DNA from: Tubulanus polymorphus
Lineage: Eukaryota; Nemertea; Palaeonemertea; Tubulaniformes; Tubulanidae
Assembly: GCF_964204645.1 (NCBI RefSeq)
Contig: NC_134028.1
Location: 3,756,501-3,820,500 of the forward strand
Direction of reading: 5' to 3'
Length of the DNA stretch: 64,000 nt
Shown in pieces: positions 34,511-50,012 of this stretch. Both the position numbers and the translations under genes were made by a program. Position 1 is the stretch's first letter. Each line of letters starts with the position of its first letter. The notes beneath the pieces were generated by a model that had not been told where the DNA came from, did not search any database, and saw only the letters and a list, made by a program, of their open reading frames with translations.

Positions 34511-37500
34511 TAATGGAAAATCTACGATGAAAATATCGTTATTATAAAACCCAGCTTCCTTATTTCATACTCACTGGAAATGTTTATTGTATGTACGTGA
34601 TATGGTTTGTTGAAGTTCTTTTGATACGAGGGACTCGGCGGCACTCTCAGCTCAGGAGAATTCCTTTTTTTATTCCCGTTCCCAGTAATTCTGCCAACAT
34701 ATATGCTGTAAAAGCCCATACCAATCAAATCGAGGAGAAGCCGGGACAGTTTTTTTCTCTCAAACGAACGCATTGTAGAAAAGAGAGACCAGGGAAGTAT
34801 GAGTTCCACTACCCGAACTGAACAAGATGAATAGATTCTACCTTGACATTCAGCGTTGTAAAATAAGAATATAAATAAGTCTTCAAAAGACGTTTGTTCG
34901 TATTAAACTAAGCTATATGATTACTACTGCGTTTTATTTCTTTGATTCGCTCGTTTTGTATCCGGGTTTCTTATCATCATTCGAATTTTTGTTTCGAGTT
35001 CAGCGGGGAATCGGCGCCGAACTCGCGCGATCCGCTAGATGAGATGTCTCCGCGACATTTTATACAAGACCTCGCACTTTAACGAACCGTATTTCAAGTG
35101 GCTGCTCTTTGTATTGGGATTCTACGATTGCCTACGTGAGAGATAAGTAAAAAGGGCAGCGTCGAGCTTTTTCTCGAAAATATTTTATTTTTGTCCAATG
35201 GTTTCGTGGAAAACAGTTAACAGATCATGGGTAAACAATTCTCAACAGATCCTAATTAATTCATACAATCATTAGAATTATATTATTGACAGTACTGATT
35301 ATGATAATATATATTTCAAACACGCCATTCAACATTTATATTACTTATTTTTATCACGAGGTAAGCTACGAAATCATCACAACGTAGATTTCCTATAAAG
35401 TTATACCGAGTGTTCACAAACCTCTGCTATAAGTAACAAAATATAGTTGATTATGAGGACCTAATGGAAAAACAACAACATACTTCATACGAAATAAATT
35501 TAACAATATAAATACATTTCGAAGAACATGTGATGTGATATCTGATACACAGCGATCTTCAATGATCAAGATTGTCATCGAGGTTTTTGGTTTTTGTGGT
35601 TGAAATTGAAAAACATCCATTGGAACACATTCTTGGTCCTATGTAGTATTGTATAAGCGATAGGTTTTCCTCCGATATATTGGACACTTTATTTTCAATC
35701 GTTTATCTTGCTTCACGTCGTTTAGATCTTGGTTTCCCAAGAAGGTATTTTGAAGTGTTGCCCGCACTCACACTGTAAGCGGCCGGCAGGAAACCCGTTT
35801 GTCATTCAGCCCTTATATATAACCTTCACAAAACTCTTTCATTCCAACTGATGATGGCTGTTAGTCAACAACCGTTTCAATAAATTATATCATATAAAAA
35901 TTTTAATTGTGGGACTTCTTCGATTATCGATACTCCTCCTATGGTTTAGGCTACTATAATAAGCACATGCCTAGTTTCTATTGACATATACATGAACCAG
36001 CAGGATACATTTGGTCACAGCGTTTTCAAAACAAACCAATCCAGGACCTATAAATAGTTAAATTATTCTAGGAAATGAGAGACACTACAACCTCGAACTC
36101 CGGGTGATATTGACCTGACTAATAATTTTAACTAATGCACGTCGAGTTTCCTGCTTTCCGTGATTCACATTAACCTGAGATCGTGTATAAATTTGTGCGA
36201 ACTAATTCTACTTGGTGAGGCTTGCACTATGCAGTTATTCGCATTATTTGAGTTGAACTTAAGTATAAAGTTCATTTAATGCTGATTTCTACGAATGATT
36301 GTTCAAATAGCTAAGATGATAATTACGCCAAAGAGTTCGTGAAAATTTTAGTTCTAGGAGGGTGTAGATATATATCACCGATATCGTACTAAACTAAAAT
36401 CGACATATTTCGAATAAAAGAACCATTATCAAAATTCAACGCCACCATATAATTTCTCTTAAAATCTGGCAATAAACATCAAAAAGGTTTTAGTTAATCA
36501 TGCTTTACTGAAAATCTAAATCTACCGTTGGCAACATTGATCTGTTTTATGAAGGCACTTCGTAGTGCGATATATTAGTGGAAATTTCGAAAAATATTAA
36601 GTTCTCAGCGTTAATTGAACGGAAAAAGATTCCGGATCCCATCAAAGAGGCGCTAATTGCTTTAAGGGAGAATTTTTTACCCAATTAAACAGAGCATCGA
36701 GCTTTCAAAAGAAACATTAAACGATTCGTTTAGTCAACAGCGATACCTCGATATGTTTCGATGATGCGTTAACTATAATAACAACGCCATCTATCGAGAT
36801 GATTCACCACCTTGTGGATGGCGACAGGGAATCAACACCTCGGTGCAATTGTTTAGTCCGAATAAGTTTACTGAAAAACCAAATTCGTTTAATAGTCCTG
36901 CTTCTGAACCGATTTGCTCAAACGAGCAAATTCGTTTTTGGGATATTGATTATTTTCGTATACGCCACCAAAAGCGATTTAGGCTCTGGTATGAACGGAA
37001 CTCTGGCAATCGAAGACTTGAAGCTCGTGGAGGCATCCGCCAGTTTCGCTAGTACGCGCTATAATCGATTTCTTCCGTATTTCACTTACTTTTCTTTTTC
37101 TCGAGTAATAAAAGATCGGGAGTTCTAAATAATAAATCTACGGAAAACTCCTATTCGTTCTCTATTGTTCTAACGACGACGTCAAACTATCAAAATTGCG
37201 CGTATGTACATTATTCTCACGCGGTATTATATACAAATCTATTAGGTTGTGACGTAGACACACTGCACACGAGATAACCATCTTGAAATCTATCTTACAA
37301 CGTTCGCGATTGAGGGGCTACTTAAACACACGCACACGCGCACACCATGATCCGTGGTACTAGGAATGGTTCGTATATTTGGAATATCGATGTCGGGAGC
37401 GATCACATTTTGGTATTATGTATAATACGTAAATAATCGATTCTCGTAATGTTTGAGAATTATCAACTGTTTCCGAAGAACAATTTTCAACAAACTCGGG

Positions 37501-37758
37501 TACGTGAGGGAAAAAGCCTAGGCTTACTTACTCACTCGCAGGCCTGAAATAAGCCCTATAAATCGTTCTACGTCGACACAAATTGGCAGGCATTTTCCGT
37601 GGTGCTTTTTCGTGTATTAGGTTTTAATATATCAGGCTTTAGAACGTCCGTCACTTTACAACGCGTCATTACGTCGTTCATAAGACTTGTTCCACTCATA
37701 TCAACGATGAAATATCATAATATAACATCAAATACACTAACTTTTAGCAGCTAGCTGA
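34511..37758. other. Convergent intergenic region, CNBD2 and RASD 3' sides
   Basis: This 3.2 kb holds the 3' ends of two convergent genes. It is AT-rich, with a CA/CG-rich run at 37329-37347. The 109-codon frame at 36799-37128 has no motif or splice context, so I do not call it. Confidence 0.4.
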
Positions 37759-40700
37759 CTATTGAATCACACATCTCGAATCACTTTTAATTTCACTCGT
37801 TTGTGAAATGTTATCTTTATCTTCCAACGATTTCAGATCTGTTCGTATACTGGGACGTCTGACGTTAGGCGCGACGGCGCCGCATGCGTCACTCAAACGC
37901 CGTCTGATCGTTACGCGTCTCGTCGAACCGGACGAGCCGCTACTAGACACGTAATTCGGCTGTACTTTACGATGAAGCGACGGGCTCATCTCCGTCGGTA
38001 AACTCGCCAACATGAACAGTTTCACGAATATTTCATTGATGTTTACATTCTTTTTCGCCGATGTTTCCAAAAAGGCACAACAGGGGTCGCTCTCGGCGAT
38101 CGTTTGCACCTCCTCGGTGTCGACGACCTTGTCGCGATCTTTGTCCATTTTGTTGCCGACGATAACCATCGGCACTTTTTTCTTCTCGCCTTTTACCTTG
38201 CCCACTTGTGTTTGTCCTTTGCTTTCACAGATTTGCTCCCGGAGACGTAGAACCTCTTCGTAGCTCTCTTGGCTGTCGACGGCAAACACCAGGATAAAAA
38301 GATCACCTGAAAAGATAAAGGGAATGCGTGTAATACGATCGTGAGACATCATTTTCAGGTTGACGTCGGCGTGAAAAGAATGAACGCTACTAGATGCATA
38401 TATAATACCGAGATAACGGTACAGAACAGCGATAAAATGTAAAGTAATTTCCATCTGATATATCGTACAGGAGCACATAGCTTAGATAATTAACGAGAAA
38501 CCCCGACTTGAATAACTTCGATAAAACCCACTTTTAACAAGGTGTAAAGGACTGGCAGCGAACTCAATAGGGATCATCGTCAGGTGTAATGGAATAACAT
38601 GAAACGAGAGGTGATTTCTGAATTTTTTAAAAATAAAATTTGCTTTTATTCTCTTAAACTTTGCATACAGTGAGTTTTAAACTTATCATCGTCCGATATG
38701 AGACGTAGTCATATCAGGCGCATATATAGTGAGCCTGCAGCGCAATATTCATTGAAATCACTTTTAGTAGAGCGTAATGTTTGAACTAATTGCGTTTGGA
38801 GGTTCGTGACCGACCATGTTTTTAACCATTTCAGTTTGATCGGATAAATGTCAAGAATATAGCTCAATAATCTTGTTCAAAAGACACAACGATTGTGGAA
38901 ATCGATAACTGATGCGTCACCTTCGATTTCGTTGCTAATGATATGTTTTCCAGATAAAATCGTTCGCCCTGGTTATATGGCATGATAAATTGAATGTGGC
39001 TAATTGATTGCGGCGCGACAGCTTCGGAGATTGAAATCGACGGACCAAAGCAATGCACCACTTCTACCATTAACGTTTCGAACGGAATAAAAAGCGATCA
39101 AAAAACTTTCTAGTCACGGAAATTGCAGTTGATGCTAATTGGAATCAGCTATTCAGTAGATAGCCTGGTAGCGCCGTGACGCTGCAGCGGACCGTACAAC
39201 CCTTGACTGGTCACGAAAACGTGAGTTATTTTCAAAGTGAAAGCTCTCTCTCCCTCGCAATGAAGCTGCATTCAAATGAGAGGGAAAAAGGAATCGTGTT
39301 ATACGCGGGCCTGACTAGGAGGTAACAGGTAATAATCCCCCCGCTAAAAATCCCACATGGCAGCAAGAATGCCCCATGGTAAAAGTCCCCCGAATTTGAT
39401 TTCCAAACGAATAATTTCAATATTCTAATGTTGAAGAAAAACTTTGATAGATTTCAAAAATTTCAAATTCTCCGTTGTGTTGGTCACAATATTCGCCTTT
39501 GATAATCTGTGACTTTTAGTAAGTTACATGCATCCAAATATGGCGTTATCGTACTCTTGAAAAGCTCTGTGAAGAGAGCTGAAAAATAATGATAAGATAT
39601 CAAACAAAGATATCAAGAATAACAAACAAATAAAGTCCGAAAATAATGTTTCCTTGAGCTAGTAGTTTATTCGACGTTTCGACTATATTCAAATAGCCAT
39701 TTCAGGAATGGTAATTGTTGAATGTTATCTAATCGCCCGTTTGTTGATCTTAAAGTTCACACATGAGTGTTAATAAATCTCTAATAATTGCGTTATATAA
39801 ACACGACCTGGTCGCCATTTAGCCGCAATGTCATCACTCTGAAAATGTCACATGTCTCGAGCCAGAATCGCGTAAATCAGCACCACAGACATCTTTGATA
39901 TTTACGACGACATAAAACCTTTTTGCGAGGGCTTTGTATTCAGACATGAAGATACGTGGCCTATGATCGCAGACGAGAAAATGGACTCCTAAATCAATCG
40001 CCAGCAGTAAACGCCACTTAATTTTTATCGATAGCAATAAAGACAACGAATCGTGGATCCGGTAAAGCGGATCAGTCGGTGTTTGTCAACGGCTTGGCAT
40101 CAGTAACAATATTGCATGCCTGCATGAATGCGTAGAGGGCTTGTTTTGTCGCTGATGCGATAGCTCAACGTTACACTGTGAGTAACATTACGTAGAAATC
40201 GCTTGTAGATCCATCGAGATACCATATTCGACCATATTTTCAGTAATGTCTGATAAATGATGAATTCCTGGTTTAGGACTGCAACCCGCGTACACACAGG
40301 GATAAAAACGCTGTGGTCTGAGTTTCCCTTAGAACAACGAAACACCAGATTTATGAGTGATAACGATGGCAAACATTGACACCGAGTTCACATCGGGGAA
40401 AAGGGAAATTTCTCGCCAAACGGAAGCAAGAAGTTGTTTATCGCCTCAGACATCCGTTCAGTCTTGACCTTGTCTCTAGATGTATTCGCACTTCCTTTGG
40501 GCAGTAGATTATGCAAATATTGCTTTGGCGAGGCTGATCGTATCCCCTAAAATCCAGAAACAGCAGGTTCTCGGGGATTAACAGCATTCAACTGCGATTT
40601 AGATAATAGAAAAGTAACTTTATTCCACTCAGGAGACGAATGAAACTCGACTGAATGTAACGTACCAGCAGTTATTATCTAATCGAAATTTCTTATCATA

Positions 40701-43700
40701 TACTGACTTTTCAAATGAAAGGAGTGCCGTGTAGAAACGTGGAGTCGACAGAGACGCTGTTTGATTTTATGCCATGAATTTCAAACCCTTGATTCACCGG
40801 AGGTTATAATTATAGTTCCATCGTTTCGGCTCCTTTGACGACCGCGTACCCCGACTATTTCAATTCTACACTCACAGGATACTGCCAATTTTCTCTCGTA
40901 TGAAAAGACTCGTTCACTATCACCCTTACGAAATTATTCCCTCGGCATAAATAAACCATATCATAATACAAGATTCTTTCGCTGATAACTATTAATCTCT
41001 GGAAGAATAAGTAAAAACACAATATGATGAAAGTCCATCTCATCAATGCCAAATTTTTTGTAGGTGTTACTGATTTCAGTACAAGTCGACAGGCATCGCC
41101 ATTTTAGCATTTTACAGAAACGTTGGGATTTTTTAATTTCTATTCTAAATCATCAGTCATTAGCAGTTATTACATTTATTACTTATTTCATCGGTATTTG
41201 CCGGTCGAAAAACGAGCAAATATATGACAATGTCTTCTTCGTTTATTACCCGTTATTAACGCCATGAAATCCGATCTAAGTGTTATATATGGCGCTACGA
41301 TATCACCGGATATTAATCACGGCAATCAACAAATTAGCTGATTTTCCACATGACAAAGCAAACTTCAATATGTAGCCCAAATAAATTCCATAATTCTGAT
41401 TTATTTACCCAAATCATTCGGTGCGAACGAAGGAATATCGCATTGCGACACGTTCTCGTTTTATTTGCTTGCCACGACCCTGTCGCAGTACCAGCGCGCC
41501 AGCAGCTCCGATATAGTATTTTCTTTCACGGCCAATTCTCGGAATGTCGCCAATTGTTCGAGGGATATAAATCAAAGGCGATGAATTGATATATTGGACG
41601 TGAAAGGAAACTCGAATGGTTCACGTCATCTACTGCAGCATTCAAAGTCGTATTGGCTTTACGTGACGGAAAAACACGATCGTAGAGTGACTTTATAGTT
41701 TACCGGGCGCACAATAGCCGGAATCTATAAGATAAAATCCTCCAATACGGAAGAAATATGAGCCCGAAAAGTTTCCTTTGGCAAATGTTTTATTCGATAT
41801 TTTGACTAATAGTCACCTTCAGCAACACTACGAAGTTACAACATAATAATCAAATCTATATATACACAATCCATAACAGAGACTCATAGGTTTATGATAT
41901 ATTCAAACTAGAGATAATACAAATTCTAGCTGAAAAAAACATTTTCGGATTCTTTTTTCATATAAGTGGTGTGATCTTCGTTACAATACGGAAAGAAGAC
42001 TGTTTTGTTTATCTTACAAGTCGGAATATTCCTTTTACTCGCCACTAATAATGACACGTGACCAGATTTTATCGAGGAATCCAGAAAAGTACGAAATGCA
42101 AAGCGATCACGTGTGTTTGTACAAGTGATCGTAATTAATGTGAAGGTGAGCTGTACTTGTTGATATGGACATCATCAGAAAACTAGGATTCACCATTATT
42201 ATACCTGCAGGCATTTCACCGATAGACTGATACGGTGTAATGTTGCACTAATGACGAATTGAATCGAATGTATCTTGGCGATACACTCACACACGTAAAC
42301 ACATCTAATCCGATCCCATATATGGAGTCGAAGGTGTTCGATAAAGACTAGTTAGATGTGCAGAAAATGACTTTAAAATCGTTATCATATCTATTTAGAA
42401 ACGTTAGCGTGCATCGGGGTAGGCTCGATAATAGTCTGAACAAATTAAGTCGATGCCCATTTCGATAGAAACAGTGCTTTGAAGCTTGGTATTGAACTGG
42501 TATATAGATATCTTTGATGGTTGCTCAGAAAGTATTGAACGCATATTCTATTGAACTTTAAATTAGATTTCTTTGTCCACAAAATATATAAGAAAATATG
42601 ATGTAATCATCTACAGTTTAAAAAAGAATACCAACTACATGTATTTTTGTTTTTGTTTTTCCGACCTCTTTTGTATACTGTGCATATTGAACGTCTGAGC
42701 ATTCGCCGAAAATTGAAATTTCGCTTAATTTGATAAGCGTTTAGTCGATATATTTATGTATTTGAATATAGATCGGTTCGTTTGATTTCGTCTTGTTAGA
42801 CCACCTTACCCGCAGGGCTTAAGTATGATCTGGTAATCTGGAATATGTTTGCCTATTGGCATCATATTATACCATTAAGGGATTTCGCCATGTAGAAAAC
42901 CTCGATACAACAACGATGAAACATAACGACGTCAATATCTTGGAAAGTTATTCCCCTATCACCGGAGAACGTCGATGGATCAGTAAAACCTCTGTATTGT
43001 ATCACTCCCACGCCAGCAAGCTGCCAACGAACAGATTTACGCTTCAAACCTATCAGGATGAAACGATATCGTCAGTCATTAGAGTACCCATTGGACCCAT
43101 CGTAACAACGACAATGTCATAAAGCGCCCCCTGCATTCACTCTTTTGATTTCCGCTTCACACTTCGACAGTGGGCGTTTGTAGTGATTCAGGTGACATTG
43201 ATTTTAAAACCATTTTTTTTTCTGTTGTGACGAATGGTATTTTTTTCTCAATGTCACCACCTTATATGGACAGGAAATTACAAAAGGTACGGCCATGTTG
43301 CAGCGGGGGTGAGCTTTCTACGTCAGACTAAGTAGATGATGTCAGAAAAAATAGACAAATATGATACATACAATGGATACGGGGGCTGAATAGTTCATTT
43401 ATTAATGGCTGCAATCTTATCGTAATCTAAAATAACATCTCTACTCGTAAGTGTGAAAATATAAATCAATCCTATTTTTGATGATTTGCTCGGAAGAAAA
43501 TACACGTGGACTAAAAATACGGCAACTCAAATTTCAATAAACGATTGAATGAATGAACGAATCTAACCAGGTTTTCTTGTGGTTACTGGTTTTCGGGGAT
43601 ACATACACGCGACAGACTTCAACTGAAGGCCTCTAAAGCAACGCGTTTTTCGTATTTCTTTTCCACCGATATAAACGAACACGACTTCATCGTTTCGTCA

Positions 43701-46700
43701 CACGCAATGGTCGAATATCTTCTGGAAAACGGCATAAATGTCTAGACAATGGCCATCGTTTCTCATTAGGCTGTTCGTGAATAAATGATGGCCGCGTAAT
43801 ACACTGGTTTACCGTATTTTAAGACCACGTAGCTTGCGTGTTACGATACACTCAAATAATGAAGCCTGGTCCGATATAACCAACGTAACAAACAAATGTT
43901 TCCCGCGTCATAATATTTTCATTGCGGATTGAAATGATGATTTTTGCGATAGCAGCAGCAGTTACTAGTGAACCAGTGTTGATTCGTATGCTTGCCTGTT
44001 TCACCGCGGATACGTCGGCAATTCCTATATAACTACCATGTCGTTAGTTTAGTACCGACGACACGAAGACCCGAGAGCCATATTCCGTGTGATGATTTCG
44101 TCGCTACTAATGGGAATGATTTCGAAATAATGCGCAATACCAAAACCGAGTACCGCGTCCAGCGCAGTGGTGGACTCAGGTGCTGGTATGAAATGCAATA
44201 AAACGGACGCAATAAGCTCCATCCCGACACCGTATTAACGAAACCCATCGATTCTCGGCATAAAAGAAATAACCTGACGTATTCTAGGAAAAGTCTGGTT
44301 ATCTGATAAGCTAATTACTAGGACTGGTATCATACCACGAGATTGTGCCACTAGATCATTTACCCAGGCTGCGGTTCGCAATTTTTTTTTCTTCCATCAT
44401 AGCTAGCTGCAATGACGAGCTACGAATCTCGAAAATATATTCAACAGAAGTGGAAGAGATCATGCATTTCATACGATCGGGGGATACAAGAAACACATGC
44501 AATATAATAACACATAATTACTGTTATCTGCATCTCCTGTTTTCTCTGTAGCGGGGACAGTCTCGATGTTTTGTGACCGGCTACAGTTTGTCGGATTTTG
44601 AGTTACAATTATTAGAAAGGAAGATGTCAGTTAGATTATACATATTATACAACTCTACCTAGAAGTAATGAATTAAAATGATGATGTTTTATAATACTTT
44701 TGTACGATATTCGCTTACGAGTTAGAGGACCGTAGTAAGAGGTTAGGTAGGGAGGTCATTGATTTGAAATGGCGACTACAGTCCTGGATATAGGCCGGTA
44801 GAAGAATCGGCGTGGATTTGTTTGTATACACTATAAAAAACTATTTTGTTTTCGAAATAGCGTGCGGAAACACATTATGACGTGCGTACTGGAAATGACA
44901 AATATTTCGCGGTGTAAACATAATTATGGAATGTTCGCCCCTTGCTGATGAACGAAGCGATATGCAATCAGAGAATGTCTACTGTTAATGACATTTCGCT
45001 TAATGCAGACAGTGCACTTTCGTCTACGAATCCGTAGATCTTACTGCTTTTAAATGTTATGCGCTTAAATAGTGGAACCCTCATTACAAGTTACTTCCGT
45101 CGGATGAAAACTATTAACGGGTATAAATGAAACTCTTTTAGCTGATGCGAAATCACTAATTGACCTTTACGAAGACGTCAATATCGTGAATATCAAGAGG
45201 CTATTCGTCAACGCTTCTCGGAATCGTTGTAAATTCGAACGCTTACGTCATTTTCGACGTCAAATTCCTCCTTCAACGCGTCGAAAATTTGAAAACGAAA
45301 CATTGTACCCGAAAATCATCTCACCACGTGGTAAGAGGCGACGAGGTAAGCTCATTACGAAGTCTCAGTTGGACTTGAAAATCCAACAAAACTAAAGAGG
45401 ATTATAGTCATCATAGCGAATCATTCCTTCTATACGCTGAAACCTCTATTATCCATCTACGATGTGTAGGTCTATACCAGCTCGGTGAACTCTAAACCAG
45501 AACGAACACGCCTAATTACTATCATTTAGTCGACGTAATCAGAGGGAATTATACAAGGTTGATATTTCGTAACGATGGTCAATGACTGAGCGCAAACGTG
45601 TAACGGTTATGTCAGGTGCAGCTGTGTTTCCGTTGCGACCGCTGATCGAATGAGTTGTTTTTGATAAAGATAACGACTAAACTAATTTCGTCGAAGAACG
45701 GCTCGACTACTTGATTAGAAGGACGTTGTTTTTCTGTCACTTTTTATCGCTGTAAAAAGAAGCTCGGCGGTAACCAATGCGCAATGAATAAAACAAATGT
45801 CGGAATGGGTAAGACTTGCCAAACCTACTTATCGCATCAAACCGAAACATATACGGAGAATGCTTAAGTACCGGGAAAACAAACAAGTCGTGTTGTTGCT
45901 TTGGTACTGGTTTTTACCTTAACGGGGCTTTTTCTTCCTATGTTGCGCTATTAGGAAGCGAACACATCCGGCTTCGTGCCAAAAGTCATGGCCAAACCGA
46001 TAGAAATCGATAGAATGTCATTTTGCTCCACGGTCGTCATAAATCCCAAGGAAGAGAAAATCCTACATCGACTGACTTTAACCTCTTGTCTACTTAGTTC
46101 ATATCGAAAACATCGCGTATGATTCTCCATCAGTAATTGTGATTTGAGATTAAATGTAACCAGCAATGGAACCTGAGCTGTCGGAGCTTTGCATCGGCGT
46201 GTCGAAGTGGTACTCGGCTGCCGTGGTATCAGGAATGACACGTTTAGACTATACGTGAACACGTTCGATCTATATACGGCTATATAGTATTTCAGTAAAC
46301 GTCGTTATTTCCGGCCGAATTTCTGCTTCGTGTGTCACGAGACACGACGACATCAACCGAGTTTACACGTTAATATTCGTCTTGGTTTAATTAATCTGGA
46401 GACCAGACGTACGTCACGTCATGTAATTAATCATATAACGCACAGCAGTGTTTAAGGATCAACAACTTCTATGTAGATATACGGGCCTACCTGTGTGCTG
46501 ATAACATAAACAGTCAGGAAACTATTGATTGGCTTTCATTGCAGGGATCAGAAACTTCGGGTGCGATTAATATTGGTACTTTTAAGCACCTTGTGTATGG
46601 ACGTGAACCAGAGTTCATGTAGCCGTGTAGCTCGACTGTGCTCGGTTCCATCTAAAATGAGGGTTTTACATGGCCAGGGAGGTGGAAGAAATCCATAACC

Positions 46701-49700
46701 CGTAACCATTCACATCCATCACCCTGACATGATAGATCACCAAAATCAAGAAATCATCTAGTATCTTTTGTTGAGAGAGTGAACGTTTCCTACTGTATAG
46801 AGAAGACCATTGCGTGACACTGAAGCTTAGTGAACAAACACACAACATTACCGAAGCGTAATGGGTTGACAACAAAAAGAAAACAAGAAAGATGAATTAA
46901 TTTATATTGACGAAAAATGAAAATATTCATATGAAAAAAAAATGTTAGAAAAAATGCTGAGCGATGCGGTTTGTTGATTGATATTTGTATAGATGCGCGC
47001 GCGTGCGTGTACCCGGGATGCGAAACCTAACCTGACCCAACCAAAGAAAAGCCGAAGACCCTAAACGCTCAGCCAAACGCCCCGCTGTGAGCATAACGAC
47101 TAAATATGCGACCAGTTACTCGTGACGTCATACCAGACGCAGTGAGAAGTTGTGTGTATATCGTAAAACGCTAGCGCTATTTGAAAAATGACTCGCGCAA
47201 AGAAAATGATATATCATTGATCATTTAAAATTCATCAAAAGTTCATTCAGTTTAATAACGGTTAAACACGATCGGTTGAAACGAGGGATATTCAACTGGG
47301 ATATTCGTTCGGTTGCGGAGAGATTGCATGCCTGAAAACATAAATTTCAGTGATTGATCATTTGTATTCGAGGCGATCCATTTTCACGATCGCATTGGTG
47401 TGGGAATTGCGACCTAATACCAACATTAAAACCCACAAACTCCGTTCTGTGATATACGAGTTGGGTTAAAATACCGTAACGACTAGGATATGGTTAGGTT
47501 TACACTATCGATAAGCGATGAGCTTTACTTTCGAATCTCCTAATCGATTTAATCCGTTGAAATTGAACTCGTATCCAAATCACGTATCACGTTGAAGTCG
47601 ATGTCTGGTAATGAAACGTTGATTTTCCCACAGAATTGTTACAGTTCGCAAGTACTCTAATGATCGGATTAGAATCACGAGTGTCTTATCTTCGACGAAA
47701 TTATGTGTTCGTCTTCTCGAATTTCCGTACGACGCAGTGGATGGAAATCAGTCGCATGTAGATGCCTATCGTTTTACTTTTAAGATTTGCCTTCCACCGA
47801 TTACGTATGGCACGTTTGAAAGGCTCATATTTCACGATGAAAATAATTCCAATTATACTCGTCAGCGAAATGTCATTATAAGCGATCGGTATGGTCACGA
47901 AGTCAGCGCTCAATTTCCATGATGAAAGACAACCTCAATGGCTTCCGTCATTAACATTTTCATTCCCAGGGTAATTCCTAGAATTGACAGGTCACTCGCT
48001 GGGTGAAAACTATGACATTATTCGGCACATTTCACGCCATTTCAATTAACATTATGCTTATAGGCATACTGAGGAAAGTGTTAAGTTATTTCTTTAAATA
48101 AATGAAGAAGACTCAGAAGGATTTCGTATGATTTATTTTGATTTCTATCGTGGTAATGAAGAAAACTAATAAGAACCGAGTACTTCGACGTAAAAACATT
48201 ATCTCCATTAATGAAATTACCTTAAAGGGCAAGTAATTGACTGTTTGACAATACTGTACTATCTTATGGATTGAAGGTGTCTGAAAAAATTTTTACGCGC
48301 TGATTGATGTCATTAGAAGACTTTGGAATCGTTCCTTGGCGGAAATATGTTTCATTCTGACCGAACATTGACTCAGAGCGTGAATATTTTGCAGTCATGG
48401 CACTGTATATAGATGAAGTAATTACGGTCACCTACGGGTTACCTGTCTCCAGGGCCGACAGTATTTGAAAATGTTTTGAATATCTTATTTTCCGAATCGG
48501 ATTTCGAAGAGATGTTCACCGGTATAAATGGGCGTTCCGATTTATAACTATACCGCGATAGGATTACGCCCGATACCCGACCATCCCCTATAAGCATTTA
48601 GTACGATGCTAGTCATATACGTTTCCAATAATTATCAGACCGATTTACAATGATCGATAACTATACGCAGAGATCGTCGTAATAATTGATCATCCTTACG
48701 TGCAGATTTTTGCGCACTCTGATCGATGGTGTACGTTCTCATGGCCACTTCGCCAAGGCATTTTTACAATTTCCGATGTGCTACTAAAGCAGGTTTACGC
48801 GATATAATGGGGATGTTAAGGCTGGTTTTTGCGAGTGGTCGCCGGCCAGATTTTTCCTGCTCTCATAGGATACCGCCCTCAAAAACGCCAAAATGTCTAC
48901 TCCGAGCAGGCAAACGAGGCGTCAAGAGAAAACTAGCTGAAAACCGCTCGTAAAAAACAGCCATTTTTGTCCATACATTTTGTCTATGACTGTGAACCAG
49001 GTTTTAAATGTGCATAGTTCTACAGTCGAGATGCTGACATGAACATAAGATACGTTTTCTCTCGGCGTATATCATCATCGGATAGACGACGAAAAGGTCA
49101 CGAAATGTCAAAACGACTATCTTAGATTCGTAATTGGTATATCATTGACTAGTTATCTCAGGCAATTTTATCACCAGACATTTTCAATAGAACGAACGTA
49201 AATTGGGTGTCAGAATCAGCTGACCCCGTATCCCTTTTATAAATACGAAGGTCGTCACCTTTTCTTTGCAGACAAACAACTGGCGAGTTCAGGTTGGGCT
49301 TTCGGCAAAAACTGACTTGTATACCGTACTTCAGTAAATGCACCTATTACCGTATACGAATGACGTATGCAAGTCTACCAGGCATGTAGAAATTAAGAAT
49401 GATAAAAAACCAAGCCTTTAGATAATCGCTTTCATTGCCAGAATTAGTTGTAGTGCCTGAAGCTCATTTCTTTGAGATGCGCACAGAGTAAACGTCGAGG
49501 CTTTACTTTAAACCTGTGTTTCAATCTATTCTCATTTTTCCAGACGTCTAAAAGACCAGAGTTCAGTAAAATGGTCTTCAAGGTAACTACGATGCGACTA
49601 ATCAAGAAATTCTTCATTAGATGACGTTGCGTGGAAAATGTTATTCTCGAGCGGTATCAATGTATACCCACTCTCAAGTTTCAAACTTTAAGCCTGCAGT

Positions 49701-50012
49701 TTACATTTCAAGTTGTCGCAGTTCACATACCCGTAAACACTTACCAGTTAGCAATGACAATCGACGCATAGCCGGGAATGGATGGTTTCCGGATGTATCC
49801 AGAATGTCAAGTCGGTACGGTTCCCCTCGAATACGATAAACCTTACGGTGGAAGTCTTCGATTGTTGGCGTGTATTTCTCGTCGTATCGGTTGTACAAAA
49901 AGCGCTGAACGATCGACGTTTTACCGACCTTTGCCGAGCCGACGATTACCAGTCTGTGACAGTTTTTTGGCGGGGCATTTTCGGCTTCGTTCACAAGTGC
50001 CATCTTTCCCAT
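37759..50012 (-). CDS. RASD1: RASD1/2-like (Dexras1/Rhes) small GTPase
   Basis: Two coding exons on the minus strand, 50012-49745 and 38306-37759, join in phase 1 to give 271 residues. An in-frame TAA 12 nt before the ATG fixes the start. All Ras G boxes are present: G1 GSAKVGKT (25-32), effector region YTPTIEDFHRK (47-57), G3 LDTSGNHPFPAMRR (71-84), G4 NKMD (141-144) and G5 ETSAKK (170-175). EMSPSLHRKVQ, the RRPSIRTDL segment and the C-terminal CVIQ farnesylation box (268-271) are specific to the RASD subfamily. The coding intron lies at LLTG|DLF, which I believe is also the site in vertebrate RASD genes. RASD proteins are inducible, membrane-tethered GTPases that modulate G-protein and adenylyl-cyclase signalling. 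The intron is 11.4 kb. Confidence 0.95.
39672..39706 (-). repeat. Hammerhead-core-like hairpin motif, copy b
   Basis: On the minus strand: CCTGAAATGGCTAT, a short loop, ATAGTCGAAACGTCG. One base of the CUGANGA box is missing. The flank GAATAAACTA is shared in part with copy c. Confidence 0.4.
41794..41822 (-). repeat. Hammerhead-core-like hairpin motif, copy c (decayed)
   Basis: On the minus strand: CTGAAGGTGACTATTAGTC followed by AAAATATCGAATAAAAC. The GAAAC box is mutated, but the order and the downstream GAATAAA flank match copy b. Confidence 0.3.

Larger units (their letters stand above)
38307..49744. other. 11.4-kb coding intron of the RASD-like gene
   Basis: No nested gene is supported. 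The longest frames (42856-43122, 45951-46262, 44345-44551) have no motif, no splice context and no codon pattern. It contains two hammerhead-like hairpin motif copies (39672-39706 and 41794-41822) and a GCGCGCGCGTGCGTG run near 46996. Confidence 0.45.

Noticed and set aside
36799-37128. 109-codon plus-strand frame with ATG
   Set aside because: No recognisable domain, no promoter or splice context, and in the 3' region of two convergent genes.
42856-43122. 88-codon frame in the RASD intron
   Set aside because: Starts with TTG, no splice phase or homology visible; an intronic chance frame is likeliest.
45951-46262. 103-codon minus-strand frame
   Set aside because: No motif or exon signals; chance frame within the intron.
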